DNA from: Liopterus haemorrhoidalis
Taxonomy: Eukaryota > Arthropoda > Insecta > Coleoptera > Dytiscidae
Direction: 5' to 3'
NCBI GenBank assembly: GCA_963971575.1
Contig: OZ020619.1
Location: 21,892,813 to 21,956,812 of the forward strand
DNA length: 64,000 nucleotides
In this document: positions 47,264 through 58,705 of the stretch, piece after piece
Layout of the letters: each line of letters begins with the position of its first letter
Position numbering within the stretch: the stretch's first letter is position 1
Position numbers and translations under genes: made by a program
The notes under the pieces: generated by a model
What the model saw: only the letters and a program-made list of their open reading frames with translations
Told to the model about the DNA's origin: nothing
Database searches by the model: none

Positions 47264-47434
47264 AGGGGAAGTTCTAAATGGCCATAACACCTGGCTATTT
47301 GCTAAGCTTTCGGGCCTAATGATCCCGCGAACCCTGAATCACGCAAGGAAAGTTCGCAATGGTCGCAACATCTGACCATATCGAGCTTTTGGGCCTGATG
47401 ATCCCACGTATCCTGAATAATAATAATAATAATC
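47264..47434. repeat. Tandem pair of about 78 bp ending in (AAT)n
   Basis: Two diverged copies (47264-47341 and 47342-47419) share cgca-gg-aagttc, gggcctaatgatccc/gggcctgatgatccc and cctgaat. They are followed by (aat)n and then directly by the 5' region of the LINE ORF at 47602. They could be the 3' end of a preceding copy of the same family. Confidence 0.55.
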
Positions 47435-48181
47435 GGGGTACGGCGGTCTTTTGACCGAAAAGGCTTAGCGCCCTTTCCCCCCCGGATCGCTACCACACTG
47501 TTACCACGGCAGGAACCAATTGGGGGTAACGTCGACCCTATCATCTGGTCGATGAATCCTGCCACCGTTTCATGGGGCCAACCTTCCCATGAAACGTACA
47601 AATGGTTCAGGAAAATATAAGAAACCATAGAGCTTCCCACAACGGGTCCTTCTCGGATGGGGACCCACAAACAGTTGGGCGAAGCTACAATCCCGCTAGC
47701 CGGACCCGCCACAGGTGGACACCCGAGGAGCAGGAAGACCTGCTGCAGGTTTACGAGGCAGCGTCACCCCATCGCAGGGGCTACATGGTCAGAGTCCACT
47801 CACAATGGTGTGAAAATCATCCTGAGCTGGACTTCATGACGCAACAAAATCTGCGCGACCAAGTAGCACGCCTGCGACGCAGGATGAGGCGATCGAGACG
47901 AAGAGAGTCGAGAAGGTTGTCCCAAATACCGGTACAGCCATCGACACCTGCAAGCCCACCAACGGGAGGTGGGCAGATAGCCACTGGGTCTTCCCCAGTT
48001 TATGCAGGAATAACATCGTCTTCACCGGAAAAAAATCTCCGCGAGGATTTTCTAGCCCTTCTCTCGCCTCATTCTGAACGTACCCGACTCGGACACAATA
48101 AGTTCAAAGTTCGTGCTGATGACCTCACGCGACTTCATGAACTTATTGACAAGCAAATTTCCCCTCAGAGTAGTCTCTGGG
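47435..48181 (+). CDS. LINE ORF N-terminus with Myb-like domain (cut by gap)
   Basis: From the ATG at 47602 the frame is open to the 200-base gap at 48182. It reads RHRWTPEEQEDLLQVYEAAS, HRRGYMVRVHSQWCENHPEL and MTQQNLRDQVARLRRRMRRS, a Myb/SANT-like DNA-binding helix set known from N-termini of some LINE proteins, then a proline-rich part and FKVRADDLTRLHELIDKQIS. GC-rich sequence from 47435 is probably its 5' leader. The RT, if there was one, would lie in or beyond the gap, but the sequence after the gap belongs to a different, minus-strand repeat. The protein predicted across the gap is meaningless. Confidence 0.65.
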
Positions 48182-48381
48182 NNNNNNNNNNNNNNNNNNN
48201 NNNNNNNNNNNNNNNNNNNNNNNNNNNNNNNNNNNNNNNNNNNNNNNNNNNNNNNNNNNNNNNNNNNNNNNNNNNNNNNNNNNNNNNNNNNNNNNNNNNN
48301 NNNNNNNNNNNNNNNNNNNNNNNNNNNNNNNNNNNNNNNNNNNNNNNNNNNNNNNNNNNNNNNNNNNNNNNNNNNNNNNNN
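48182..48381. other. Assembly gap of 200 N
   Basis: Exactly 200 unknown bases, probably a fixed-size placeholder at a repeat junction; its true length is unknown. Frames drawn through it are not real. Confidence 0.98.
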
Positions 48382-48512
48382 CGCGGCTGCATATCGCCAG
48401 GGTTTGGGATGCAGTCGTGTGTATTTAGCTCCACTAGTCTCTAGTATGACGCGGCTCAAAAAGTTGCTGAAGTTTGAGATTAGTGGACGCTTGTCAAGAT
48501 CTGACAAACCCC
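48382..48512 (-). mobile_element. Third copy of the GGGGTTTGTCAG repeat (cut by gap)
   Basis: The minus strand reads ggggtttgtcagatcttgac and onward to ccctggcgatatgcagccgcg at the gap edge, matching 21366-21500. On its outer side is ataataataa, again a TAA run. The rest of the element is in the gap. Confidence 0.75.
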
Positions 48513-48770
48513 ATAATAATAAGCCTTTTATTCCAGAAATGATGCTACAAATAATTACATAAATACATAAAATAAGAAATAAAAATGAATAAAGTAATTA
48601 AGACATATTAACACATATTTAAAATAACTTATAACATTTAAGATAAACAAGTTAAAATTGCACACCAATACAACATCATGACGAAGCCCGATTCCGAGCG
48701 AAGGCCTCTCCCATTTCTTTCCAGGTCTCGTGTTCCCTTGCATTATTTTGCCCCAAACACAAATTTTGTC
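48513..48770 (-). mobile_element. Possible LINE 3' end
   Basis: After a short (ata/aat) run comes gccttttattccagaaatga, and further right the minus strand reads ETWKEMGEAFARNRAS*CC, a peptide like the trailing part of some endonuclease/RT elements. Only the last codons and 3' region would remain. Confidence 0.3.
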
Positions 48771-50070
48771 ATACAGGTAAGTTGAGACAATTATAGTGAG
48801 ATATTTTAATTTTTTAAATAGCGTCCTCTCGAAACCCCACTTAGATAAAAATTTAATGATGAAAGTTGCCATATAGCCTGTATATCATAACAAATAACGT
48901 GAAAACGTGCCAAGCTGTTTTTTTTTTTTTTCTTCTTTTTTTGGGAATATTGGATAAGCAGAAATACAGAAAGGCGAACATACAGAAAATGATTTGTTGG
49001 TGGATATTGTCTTATAATCACCTGAAACGTGTAGAAAAAATAATAAGGACGAAAAACGAAGAAGAAAGACGAAGACTAAAATATAAAAATCAAATCTACG
49101 TAATTCTGATTTTATTTATATAGATTCGTTATTATTTTATGTTCATTGGCATTATTGAAAATTATTAGGTTATTTTAAATTAATCATTAAATTAGTCATT
49201 AAATACTTTAAGGTCATGCAATTTCCTTTTGAAAATGAGCCTTTATAGATAGATGTGATTATTGTAATTACAACCTATACATTATAATTAAAAGAAGAGG
49301 CGTAACGATGTTGGTGCAATAGGTGTACAGGCCCAGGGACTGTGATGAATGAAGACAGGAAAATGATCAAGGGGGCCGAAGTCTGTGGATTTCCTTCTAT
49401 TTTTTTGCTCATCATCTTGGTCTAATTTCTTTCTTTTTTTTTTCTGGGCCCAAAATTAAAACTTTGCGCAGGGTACAAGAAAAGCTAGTAACAACTTCGA
49501 TTAGAAGGATCATTCATTAGAGTCAAAATCATGTACATTAAATTTACTAAAATTACACAGCAGTGGCGGCCAGTACATAAAAGCGGCAGAGTTGCAGTAC
49601 CCCAAATTTAAAAACCCCCAAAATTAAATTACTTTAAATATTACAGACGTTCTCGCTCTATCTCTAAATTTACTTAATTTATGATTAAAAACACTCACTA
49701 TTAACGTGCGTCATACGCAAAACAAGACGTTCGTCTACAAATTATGATGTACAATGTGCTGCAAGCACTAGCAGCTCGAATTGTTATAACGCGTCGATTA
49801 GCACTGAGTGGGGGTTAACACTTTTAGTGCTGTAGTCATTTGCTTGCTAACTGTGCGTTTGATTGCAGATATTTTTGAATTTTTATAGAATGAGAAATTT
49901 TAAGAATGAATAAAAAAGCATGATATCGCATTTCTATACCTACAGCACATAAAACGTTAATTTTGTTCTACTAGACTAATACATATTAAATCATTAAACA
50001 TGTATAATGTTTATATATTTTATATGATTCCATTTGTAAATAAACCTATATGTAGTCAAGCATTTGATAA
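48771..50070. other. Unassigned, with a lone hAT-like end
   Basis: At 49562 cagtggcggccagtacat resembles a hAT terminus, but no inverted partner was found. Poly-T at 48920-48931 and 49433-49443. No protein-like frame recognised. Confidence 0.3.
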
Positions 50071-51120
50071 GCGAAGTGAAGAGTATAAGGTACCTGGGAT
50101 ACGTGCTAACGAGGACCAACAGGACAGAGCAACACGTTAGGGAAAGAGAGAAAAAAGCAAAGGCTGGTTATGGGAAAGCTATGGAACATAGGGGAGAGGA
50201 AGTTTAAGGACGATGTCAAGTGGAGGATGGAAGATATTCGATGCAATAGTGAAGAGTATCCTTATGTACGAGTGGAGATTTGGGGATGGAAGGAATGGGA
50301 AATGATGGAAAGGGTACAAGAGGGCTATATGAGATGGACATTGGGGGTAGACAGAACGAAACCAGGATATATTGTGAGAGAGGAAATGTAGAGGGAAAAG
50401 TTGAGAGTGGGTGCCGGAGCGAGGGCAGTGAAATATGAGGAGAAAGTCAGCAGGGAAGAGAATAGAAAAATACTAAGGGAATGCTGGGAAGAAATAATGA
50501 AGAAAGAACAAACAGGCAAATTGTCGGCATGGGGAGAGACAAGGAAAGAATACTTTTGGAGGTGTGGAATGGACATAAGAGAAGCAGCGAGAAATAGTAA
50601 CGGAGTAACAGTTATAGTTGAAGAATTGAGAAGGAGGGATAAGGAGGTCCGGGAGCAAGAAAGAACAGACAGAGTAGACAAATCGCTGAGTGTGAAAAGA
50701 TATAAAGAGAAAGAGTGATGGAATACCGAGATACCTGAAGGGGAAAAGGGGAAGATCAGGGAGTATAGTCAGAAGGATAGCGAGGTTGAGATGCGGCAAC
50801 GAAGAGAGGAACATCAGGTACTGGGCAACGCCAGAGGCTCTGCAGAATGTGCAAGGAAGAAGAAGAAACATTGGAACATTTAGTGAAAAGAAGTAGAGAG
50901 ATGGCAGTCAGGGAGGAAGTGATAAAGAAACTGAAAGAGTGAGGAAGGCAAAGGAAAAAGACGGGCGAGAGAACTGGAGGCAAGAAGAAAGGAGATCGGA
51001 GAGGGAAGCCGGAAGGAAAATAGGAAGAAAGAGAGGGACACTGGAAGAAGAACAAAGAAATGAAATAAAAAATATTGTAATACATTCATTATATGTTATT
51101 TTATTTTTCATTTCTTTGTA
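50070..51120 (+). pseudogene. GA-rich LINE ORF2 C-terminal pseudogene
   Basis: Successive frames read KYLGYVLTRTNRTEQHVRER, VEIWGWKEWEMMERVQEGYM, RWTLGVDRTKPGYIVREEM, a stop at 50389, then LRVGAGARAVKYEEKVSREE, WGETRKEYFWRCGMDIREAA, ARLRCGNEERNIRYW and CRMCKEEEETLEHLV. This is the thumb and C-terminal part, with a zinc-knuckle-like CxxC, of a LINE protein common in insect genomes. The RT core is missing upstream. Stops and frameshifts show it is dead. The coding strand is strikingly purine-rich, which is typical of this charged tail. Open parts are 50170-50391 and 50401-50718. Confidence 0.75.
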
Positions 51121-52084
51121 ATTGTTTGTTAATTGGTTGTAATTGTTAATACCCTAAACGCCACAAGGTCTAGGGGAAATAAAGAATATATTATTAGTCA
51201 AGCATTTTACGTGCATCTCAATAATGATTTAATTTCTCGAAAGAAAATCGCAATTATACTTCTGGTTGCAGCACCTCCATTAGAAGTTTTCACGGGCCGC
51301 CTCTGTAACACATATATTATATTTATAGCAGCTTTTAACTTCATCTTTTTGTAAATGGTAATATATTATAAAAATCAGGGCAATAGTTAGTTAATTATTT
51401 TGGCGCAAAGTAGCCGTGGTTACCTAGTAAACTGTGATAGGTGCTAGCACCCAGTGATGCTAAAATTCTAAAAAGCGGCTCTCACATGTTTGCGCCTGTT
51501 TTCGCCTCATTCAACCCCCTCCCCCGTGCAGGAAAAACTAAATTTATATAAATAACATGTTATTTTATGTATTACAAATTACAAAAATAAATTATTTCTT
51601 TAGAAATTGGCAAACACTTAAAATAGCGCCCTTGGGAAATACATAAAGTAGACACTTGCAAATTAATTTTAACTAAAACAGCGCCCTTTTTTATCTTTTT
51701 TCATTTTAATGTTTGTAATTTTATAACATCTACTGATTTTACGACTACGGCACTGCTAATAGTATTTGAGAAGTTGTTTTCATATATCATGGCGGAATAC
51801 ACGATTGCGCCACTCAGGTATCGCTCCCCTGGCACTTGCCCCGGTGCCAGGGCGTTGCTACGGCTCTGCTTCTGAGTCACGATTGAACGTATGGTGTAGC
51901 ATCCCACGAATTCAGCGGCAAACCCGTCAAATTAATGCTCATTAAGTCAGAAATACTTAAATTATTCTTTTCTTTCTGAGCATATTGTATTCATGAGGGA
52001 AAAACCACATTCAGCCTCTGCCGAGCTTATTGCAAATCTGTTTTTTGCTCTTTTGACCGTTTCAGGAAGTTCATTTTTACTATC
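51121..52084. other. Unassigned, with a lone hAT-like end
   Basis: At about 51840-51868 gccagggcgttgctacggct resembles a hAT terminus in reverse (CAGAGCCGTAGC). A matching left end was not established. No coding frame recognised. Confidence 0.3.
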
Positions 52085-52092
52085 CCTTAAAA

Positions 52093-52567
52093 CAGTGGTT
52101 TCCAACCTTTCTGTATCTGCGCCCCCCTTTTTTATGAAAAAATGTTTGGGCCCCCCTCAATTTTCGTAACAATCTAATTTCACAAATACGCACCTGATAT
52201 TGTAATTTATTTAATGGGCACAAGATAATATACCATATTATGTATAAATATACATAAAATATTTATTATAAGTAATAATAATTTTAAATGGAAGAAAAAC
52301 AAATCTTACAAAAATATAAAAACTAGAATACTTAATTAATAAAACATAATTATATTTTAATTATGTGATGGTTGGGCTTGTTTTTCAGCACACATTTTCT
52401 CAAACCGTGGTATCATTGTAGATATTGCTGTTCTTAGTTCCTTTTCAATCACTAAAGTGATCGATACTTCGTCTTCAAAACAGCTCGTTACCGAACGCCG
52501 AAAACGTGACTTGAGGCGCGACCCCCCCTAGGAGGGAGCGGGGCGCCCCAGTGATTGGAAACCACTG
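52093..52567. mobile_element. Deleted hAT keeping the transposase tail
   Basis: The ends CAGTGGTTTCCAACCTTTCT and AGTGATTGGAAACCACTG are inverted, and ccttaaaa flanks both sides perfectly (52085-52092, 52568-52575). On the minus strand at about 52365-52480 the frame VIEKELRTAISTMIPRFEKM then CAEKQAQPSHN ends in a stop. This is the extreme C-terminus of a ZBED5/SCAND3-like hAT transposase. So it is an internal-deletion derivative of an autonomous element of that group, which ties the MITE to its parent. Confidence 0.85.
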
Positions 52568-52929
52568 CCTTAAAATATTATCAACATAATCTCTAAAATC
52601 ATTAACACAGATTTATATGTTAAGAATTTTGCTAATAGTCCTAACATTCTCCTCTCTAGTTCGCCATGGATTGGCTATTTCATCTAATTTCTATCGTTCA
52701 TTGTATCGTTCTAGTTCTAATTAATGACAATAAATTTAGCAATTTAATTTCTCAAGTATTAATTATAATATTTGAATTTAATTTTATTTATTTTTATTTT
52801 ACGATTCATTTATGATTCATCTGAAAGCTTGAGTACTTAAGAACCACCTTTACGAACTATTTTTTTTGACAACCGGCTCCATAGGTCGGTGCGACCCCAT
52901 AGCAGCACATCACTACTAGCACCTATTGG

Positions 52930-53231
52930 TAATTACCTATGGCCCATTTACATACCTATTGGTTTGATGGCTGTCTACAAAGCACAGAGACGCGGGTTTG
53001 AATCCTCTCACCTATTTCAGAATTTTCATCTTCCGATATTGTGCAATCAGCTCTGGGGTCTACCCAGCCTCAAGATTTAATACTTAAAATAAGTACCTGT
53101 TTATTCAGGGATACTAATATCCGTTGAAATGTCACACTGACCACGTGCCTTTTATACCTCTGGCCAAAGTTCTAGAAACTGGGAAATTACATTCCTGTAC
53201 CTAAGCATTGCGAACCTATTATTATTATATT
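52930..53231 (+). mobile_element. tRNA-derived SINE candidate with (TTA)n tail
   Basis: A-box-like tggtttgatggc (about 52959) and B-box-like ggtttgaatcc (52995-53005) are at tRNA spacing, followed by a body with tacctgtttattcaggga and a tail ggaacctattattatta-like end at about 53210-53231. The 3' half is repeated at 44490-44623 and its tail near 17500. The pol III head plus a LINE-like TTA tail is the usual SINE plan. The left boundary is uncertain. Confidence 0.55.
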
Positions 53232-53599
53232 TTCAACAGTATTGCAACAGTTAATTATAATTCTTTATTAATTATAATAAACAGTTTGTATAGCATGTAG
53301 TAAATAAACTTGGAATTTTGTATAAAAACTGTGAATAATTATAAAAATTATTTGAAGATATTTAATTAATTTAATTATATACAATATCAGAATCTAAAAG
53401 TTACATTTTATCCTTGTTATTTAATATTATAACCAAAAATTGTTTTCACAAGTTGAAATATCAATGTTAATTACATACATCATATTTAATTAACTGTTAG
53501 ATGGCGTTCTAAAATGGGTGTGTATAAGTGTAATATTACTGTTACTATAGGATGTTTGAAAATATTTTTATGGGTTTTGTGGCCTACAGGTCAAAGGGT

Positions 53600-53665
53600 A
53601 CCTAATAGGTACAAGATTTTAGGGTATGCAGATGACCTAAATATTATTTCAGATCATGTCTCAAC
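53600..53665 (+). pseudogene. Tiny RT remnant with YADD box
   Basis: The plus strand reads RYKILGYADDLNIISDHV, the catalytic motif C of a LINE reverse transcriptase (both aspartates kept). No other RT motif was found near it, so only about 20-25 codons survive. Confidence 0.6.
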
Positions 53666-54291
53666 GAGTTGATGCTCCCTTTTTTCGTGATCCGGTGATC
53701 CCACATATATATTAATAAAATCGGAGGTTATATTTTTTCGGCCTTATATTGGGTTTCTACAAGTTTCAGATGATTATAAGACAATATCCGCAAAAAAATT
53801 AATTTTTGTCTGTCTGTCTGTCTATCCGTCCGTCTGTCTGTCTGTCCGAGATTCAGGCAAAAACGACATATTTTTTACGAAATTTGGTACGATCAGTGTT
53901 GTAATAGATACATTTTAAAAAATATCTAGATACAGATACCTAAGAAAATATATATCTAGATGCAGATACAGATACAGAATTATAAAAAATATCTAGATAC
54001 TAATACATGCAAAAAAAATTATATCTAGATACAGCTAGATACTTTTAAAAAAACACTAAAAAATTAAAATACCATATAAAAACTTGTTTAAGAAATTCAT
54101 TTTTATTGAAATACATATAATAGCTAACAATTAACAATGCATTATAATTAAAAAAACAGTGTATGTTAATCAGTATTATACAGACTGTTCAAAAATTACC
54201 ATGACGTGACAAAAAATCCACTAAATTAACGTAAAACACTATTCTACAGAATAGTTTTATACTAAATAACGTATGTATTATGATAGTCATA

Positions 54292-54691
54292 CCGGGTGAA
54301 TTATTTAAGGAGCAACATACTTGTTTCACTTATAATGTTAAAGTGAGTTATTTCATTTGCAACATAGCAAATTATGAAAGCAAGCTCATATCCATGGCAA
54401 CAGATATGTAGTTTTGATTAGATATAATAGTTATTTGACAAGTTCCTAGACGGCTAAAGAATAGTAAATTAGAAACAATAAATGAATTTTTATTAGTTTG
54501 TTTATATTTACATACAAATAAAAATAATAATGTCCTTAGTAATAAAGTCCAAAAAATATTTAAAAAAATAATATTTTGTCTTCTATGGATACGATAAGCA
54601 TTTGTTTTATGGCTATGTTGCTTTTGAAATAACTCACTTCATTAACATTATATGTGAAACATGTATGTTGCTCCTTAAATAATTCACCCGG
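54292..54691. mobile_element. MITE with about 95-bp inverted repeats
   Basis: The ends ccgggtgaattatttaagga and tccttaaataattcacccgg are perfect inverses, and similarity continues for about 95 bases per arm (gcaacata, gtttcac, gagttatttca). TA flanks both sides (54290-54291, 54692-54693). Length is 400 bp. The TA target and C-GGGTGA ends resemble the MITE at 42.4 kb, so a related Tc1/mariner-type enzyme may serve both. Confidence 0.85.
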
Positions 54692-54769
54692 TATGTATTA
54701 AGAGCGTAATGTACCTAGGTTACGCGCAACGGAAACGTGCATTTGGAAGGGACAAAGAATTTGAACCAA

Positions 54770-55030
54770 ATGTTGTCGGATCAATTTGATTTTTTTTTTA
54801 ATTTGAAGATAAAGATTGGCCCCGTTGGATTTCAGTAGTAAAATTTGGTTTTATTTTTAATTTTCAGTTTTACAGTGTCCTAAACTTTGTCTAACTTCAC
54901 ATCACTGTTACTCCGTAAATCAATAACAATTGCAATTTCCATAGCTGAAATCCTATAGATTGTACTTTTATCTTTAAAATGAGCCCTTGTTTATGAAAAT
55001 TAATTAATATTTAGCACCAATTCTTTTGCC
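54770..55030. repeat. Left copy of an inverted repeat pair
   Basis: Sequence from atcaatttgattttttttt through acttcacatcactgtta and gagcccttgt to accaattct recurs, inverted and diverged, at 57985-58200. Could be two copies of one old repeat or arms of a foldback element within the hAT-like host. Confidence 0.5.
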
Positions 55031-55848
55031 CACACCGAAACACTATTTATATGAAATACTGGCATTTACAAGCATCGAGAGATGTATCCATCTGGTAGCG
55101 TGGTTTTAAACTAATCTAGTAATAGTAGAGGGAGTCTCTAAGCTCCGCCTTAATTTTCTGCCATATCTTTGAATTCGGTGTTTATTTAGTTGACTATGCT
55201 TAAAAGTTGTTCTATTCAATAATTTTCTATTGATTTATAAAAATGGGCAACCGAAGAGGTAAAAGGTCAAAGGTAAATTTACATGCCGCCAAAAAAAAAA
55301 AGTAAGAACTTACGGGAGTATGTATATTTAATTATTATTATAATATTAATTTATTGGCAGTGTCTCCTTTGAAATTGTTATAGATGTACCCTCCATTAGA
55401 TAGAATACATTTTATAATTACTTTGTTAATGTATTGCTACATACGGGATTTAAAAAAAATGGTTGGAAATTTTAAAAACTAGTAATTGTAGTAATTGTTT
55501 CAATTTATGAGTCATTTTCAGTATTGCATTATCTGTGGAATAAAACAGTTTGTGGTGTAGAATTTACGTGTTTAAATAAAATTACACTTAAAATGAACTG
55601 AATTACCTACATATAATTATATATAGAAAATATGTAACATTTTCAAATATTAGAATAATTTCTCCTTTCTTCGTTCTTTTAGTAAATTTTTTTATTTAAC
55701 AATGTAAACACTCAAAGTAAACAAAATTTATAACGATTGCCATAAAATAAACGAACAATAAGGTTTCAGATTTTACGATCGTATTTATCTTGCCTAAAGA
55801 TAACGTAACACCTGCAATTTTAAAAATGGACATAGAATTGAAACTGTA

Positions 55849-56370
55849 CAGGCGCGTACACAGAAAAATGGTCTAGGACAGGCGCGCACACAGAAAAAAG
55901 GTCTGGGACAGGCGCGCACACAGAAAAATGGTATGGGGGTCTAAATCGAAAAAAATATCCGTAAAATAATACAAATTTATTATTGTCTTTTTACGGGCGG
56001 GGTAGGCTTATATATTAATTTAATATTGATTATAATTTGTTTTTTTTTTCAATAAAAAGGGAATTTTTATAGGTACAAATATACGATGTTTGCTATAATG
56101 GGGAGGGGGGGTCTGGTCCCCTTTGTGCGGGCTTGGTCTTGGTGGGGGGCTTTTCGAAAAATTATGCATAAAATTATACCAAATTTTTTATTGTTTATTT
56201 ATGAGAGGGGTGGGCTTATATATTAATTTAATTTTGCATATAATTAGTTTTGTATCAATAAAAAATGTGATTTCTACTTTCAGTTGCTTAATTTTTATTA
56301 AATAAGTATATGATTTTATGGTTCCTGGGGGGGTCCGGGCCTGAGGACCACAGTCTTGTGTGCGCACCTG
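55849..56370. mobile_element. hAT MITE with multiplied left end
   Basis: The left end CAGGCGCGTACACAG and right end (reversed) CAGGTGCGCACACAAG are inverted, with aaactgta as a perfect 8-bp duplication (55841-55848, 56371-56378). The left terminus is present three times in tandem (about 31-bp period: caggcgcgcacacagaaaaa at 55849, 55879 and 55910). The middle also holds two related blocks (about 55940-56085 and 56135-56290) sharing aggcttatatattaattta. No coding content. Confidence 0.88.
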
Positions 56371-56378
56371 AAACTGTA

Positions 56379-57980
56379 CTACATACATCGAATTGTAATT
56401 TCTAATACCTAGTTACAAAAACAACAATTGTTGTGCCCCAGGCTGTAGCGGTGAAAGGCAGGGGTGACAGGGGCACAGGCCCAGGGCGCAAGCTGTTAGG
56501 GGCGCCAAAACAAACTCTTAGATATACATATTCTAAGTTATTATAAAGTTTTTCTATTTTTATTTAGATCAAACATATAATTTTTTTGTCTTAATTAATC
56601 TTGTACATATTAAATACAAAATTTAATTTAAAGATGTACACACTAATTGATTATATAATAATATTCAGTCTTCTTTTGGACTTCTGCAAAATATTTTAAG
56701 CTTCATATATGCATATATATTTGTATATAAATAACAAAGAAAGTCAATTTTTCAATATTTTTACTTGTTTAAAGACGGTGTTTCGGAGATAGATTTTTAA
56801 ATAATTAAACCTAGAAAATGATCGTTCAGCAGTACGTTGTTTACTGTTAACGTTACTAATATTTTTAACAGCTTCTATACTTGATTAACTTTCTTACACA
56901 TCTGAAAACATCTATAACTGATTTTGGTTGCACATTTTGATATCAATGGCACCTTGACTTACAAACTTAATTTGTTCCTGACCGCGGTTCGTATCTTAAA
57001 GTATGTATTTAGAAACCCAATTTTTCATTATATCTTATAGAAAATTTATTAATCCGTTCCCAGATTAAATAATCATAAAGAAAACCCAAAAAATTAAAAA
57101 AGGAACTAAATGAAAAAAAAAAAACTGTACCATATAAAAAATACAACTGAAACAAGGAACAATCTATGATCTTTACATACTTATATTTTTGTTAGATTTT
57201 GATCCATTGAATAGCATGAGTAAAATCTGTAATTTTATGAAATAATTATTAATTATGTTATAAAATCTCGGGTGCGCAGTTTTTACACATTTCATTGACC
57301 AACGTCAAATAAAATATATGTGAATTGATTATGGGTTGATTCAGTTGTATTATTTGTTTTAATTTCGTTTTTCTTTATCAGTTATTTACATATACAGTGA
57401 TTTACTTTCGTAAACAGTGCAGGATCCTCTTAAGTTACGGTCCGTAGGCTGTACGGACTCACACGGTACTACTTCCTTATGCCTAATACACAACGATTGT
57501 GGATGTTATTTAAACGAAGTTATTTATACTTGTTATTTAACCTATTGAATCAACTTCCAAACCGAAGTGAGGTAACCGTATATATAGTCTACGAACTGTT
57601 TAACAAATAGTAATAGAAAATAGAAAGTTTTTTTTGTCGCTTTTGTTTTTAAAATTGTCTAATTTAACATTACGAATATATATATTTTTTTATTTTGTAA
57701 TGTAATGTTTTGTGTGCATAATAAAGCTTATAACTATACTAATTTTTAAATTAATTTTGAATTTCCTATTTATCTCCCCTACTATAATTTTAGGGATGCT
57801 TAAATTTCTGACACGCCAAGGAGTACGTCAAGAAAAAATGTTGAGAACCACCGGTCTACAATAAGGTTCAGAGACATAGCGGGGGGGCATTGGGGAGAAA
57901 CTTCTTCTCACATATTATTATTATTACATTAATGATTATTAACATAATTTTTTGATGATAAAAAAAAAACTATTATTTCT
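56379..57980. other. Unassigned part of the hAT-like host
   Basis: At 56458-56520 ggggcacaggcccagggcgc and ggggcgcc blocks, and at 57825-57855 gttgagaaccaccggt, look like single hAT ends without partners. No protein-like frame. Confidence 0.35.
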
Positions 57981-57984
57981 ACAA

Positions 57985-58200
57985 AATTATCTGTAAAATC
58001 AGAATTGGTAATAAATATTAATCACTTTTCACATACAAGGGCTTATTTAAAAGTTAAAATTTGTAATTTTTATTCAATTACTGAATAACAGTGATGTGAA
58101 GTTAAAAAAAAGTTAAGCGCTGTAAAATTGAAAATTAAAAATAAATAAAAATGTTTCTTTCATATCTTGAAATTAAAAAAAAAAATCAAATTGATTCGAA
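57985..58200. repeat. Right copy of an inverted repeat pair
   Basis: Inverted relative of 54770-55030; shared landmarks are agaattggta, acaagggctta, aacagtgatgtgaagtt and aaatcaaattgat. Divergence between the arms is visible, so the pair is not recent. Confidence 0.5.
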
Positions 58201-58705
58201 TATATTTAGTCTTTATTTTATGATTCAGAAACATACAAGTAGATTTATAAATTAGTAGATTTATTATTAGTACTTTTCCCTCTCCCTGTAAGCTACTTCA
58301 AGGTTCCCCCACCTCGAAGTAGCCTGTGTAGCCAGGCCCCCAATGACGTAATAAGTTATCTCGCCACCGCACCCCGCGCAGAATGACGGACTTTTCAATT
58401 GTCTACATTATACCCTTAACGTATAAGACTGACGTTAGTCTTATAAGATACACTGCTATATCTTGTTAAGGGAATGTTAATTGCAATCAAATTTTATCCT
58501 TAACTTTTGATCACTAATAAAAAATGACTAGTAAGAAATATGTGACTATTTTTTGCCATTCCGTGCAAATTTAATTTATAAACACAATTTCATTTTACAT
58601 TCTGACGCTTAAAAATTAAATTTATATGAAATATCAAAATAATAATGTTTTTAATTTATAATTGACAGAGAAGTCCGTGTATTCTCGGTGAAACATATTT
58701 AAAAT

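Noticed and set aside
48052..48562. Long frames spanning the N gap
   Set aside because: The 200 N are of unknown content and length, so frames across them are artefacts.
50325..51111. Minus-strand serine/leucine/phenylalanine-rich frames resembling membrane proteins
   Set aside because: They are the reverse complement of the purine-rich LINE tail on the plus strand, where the recognisable motifs lie.
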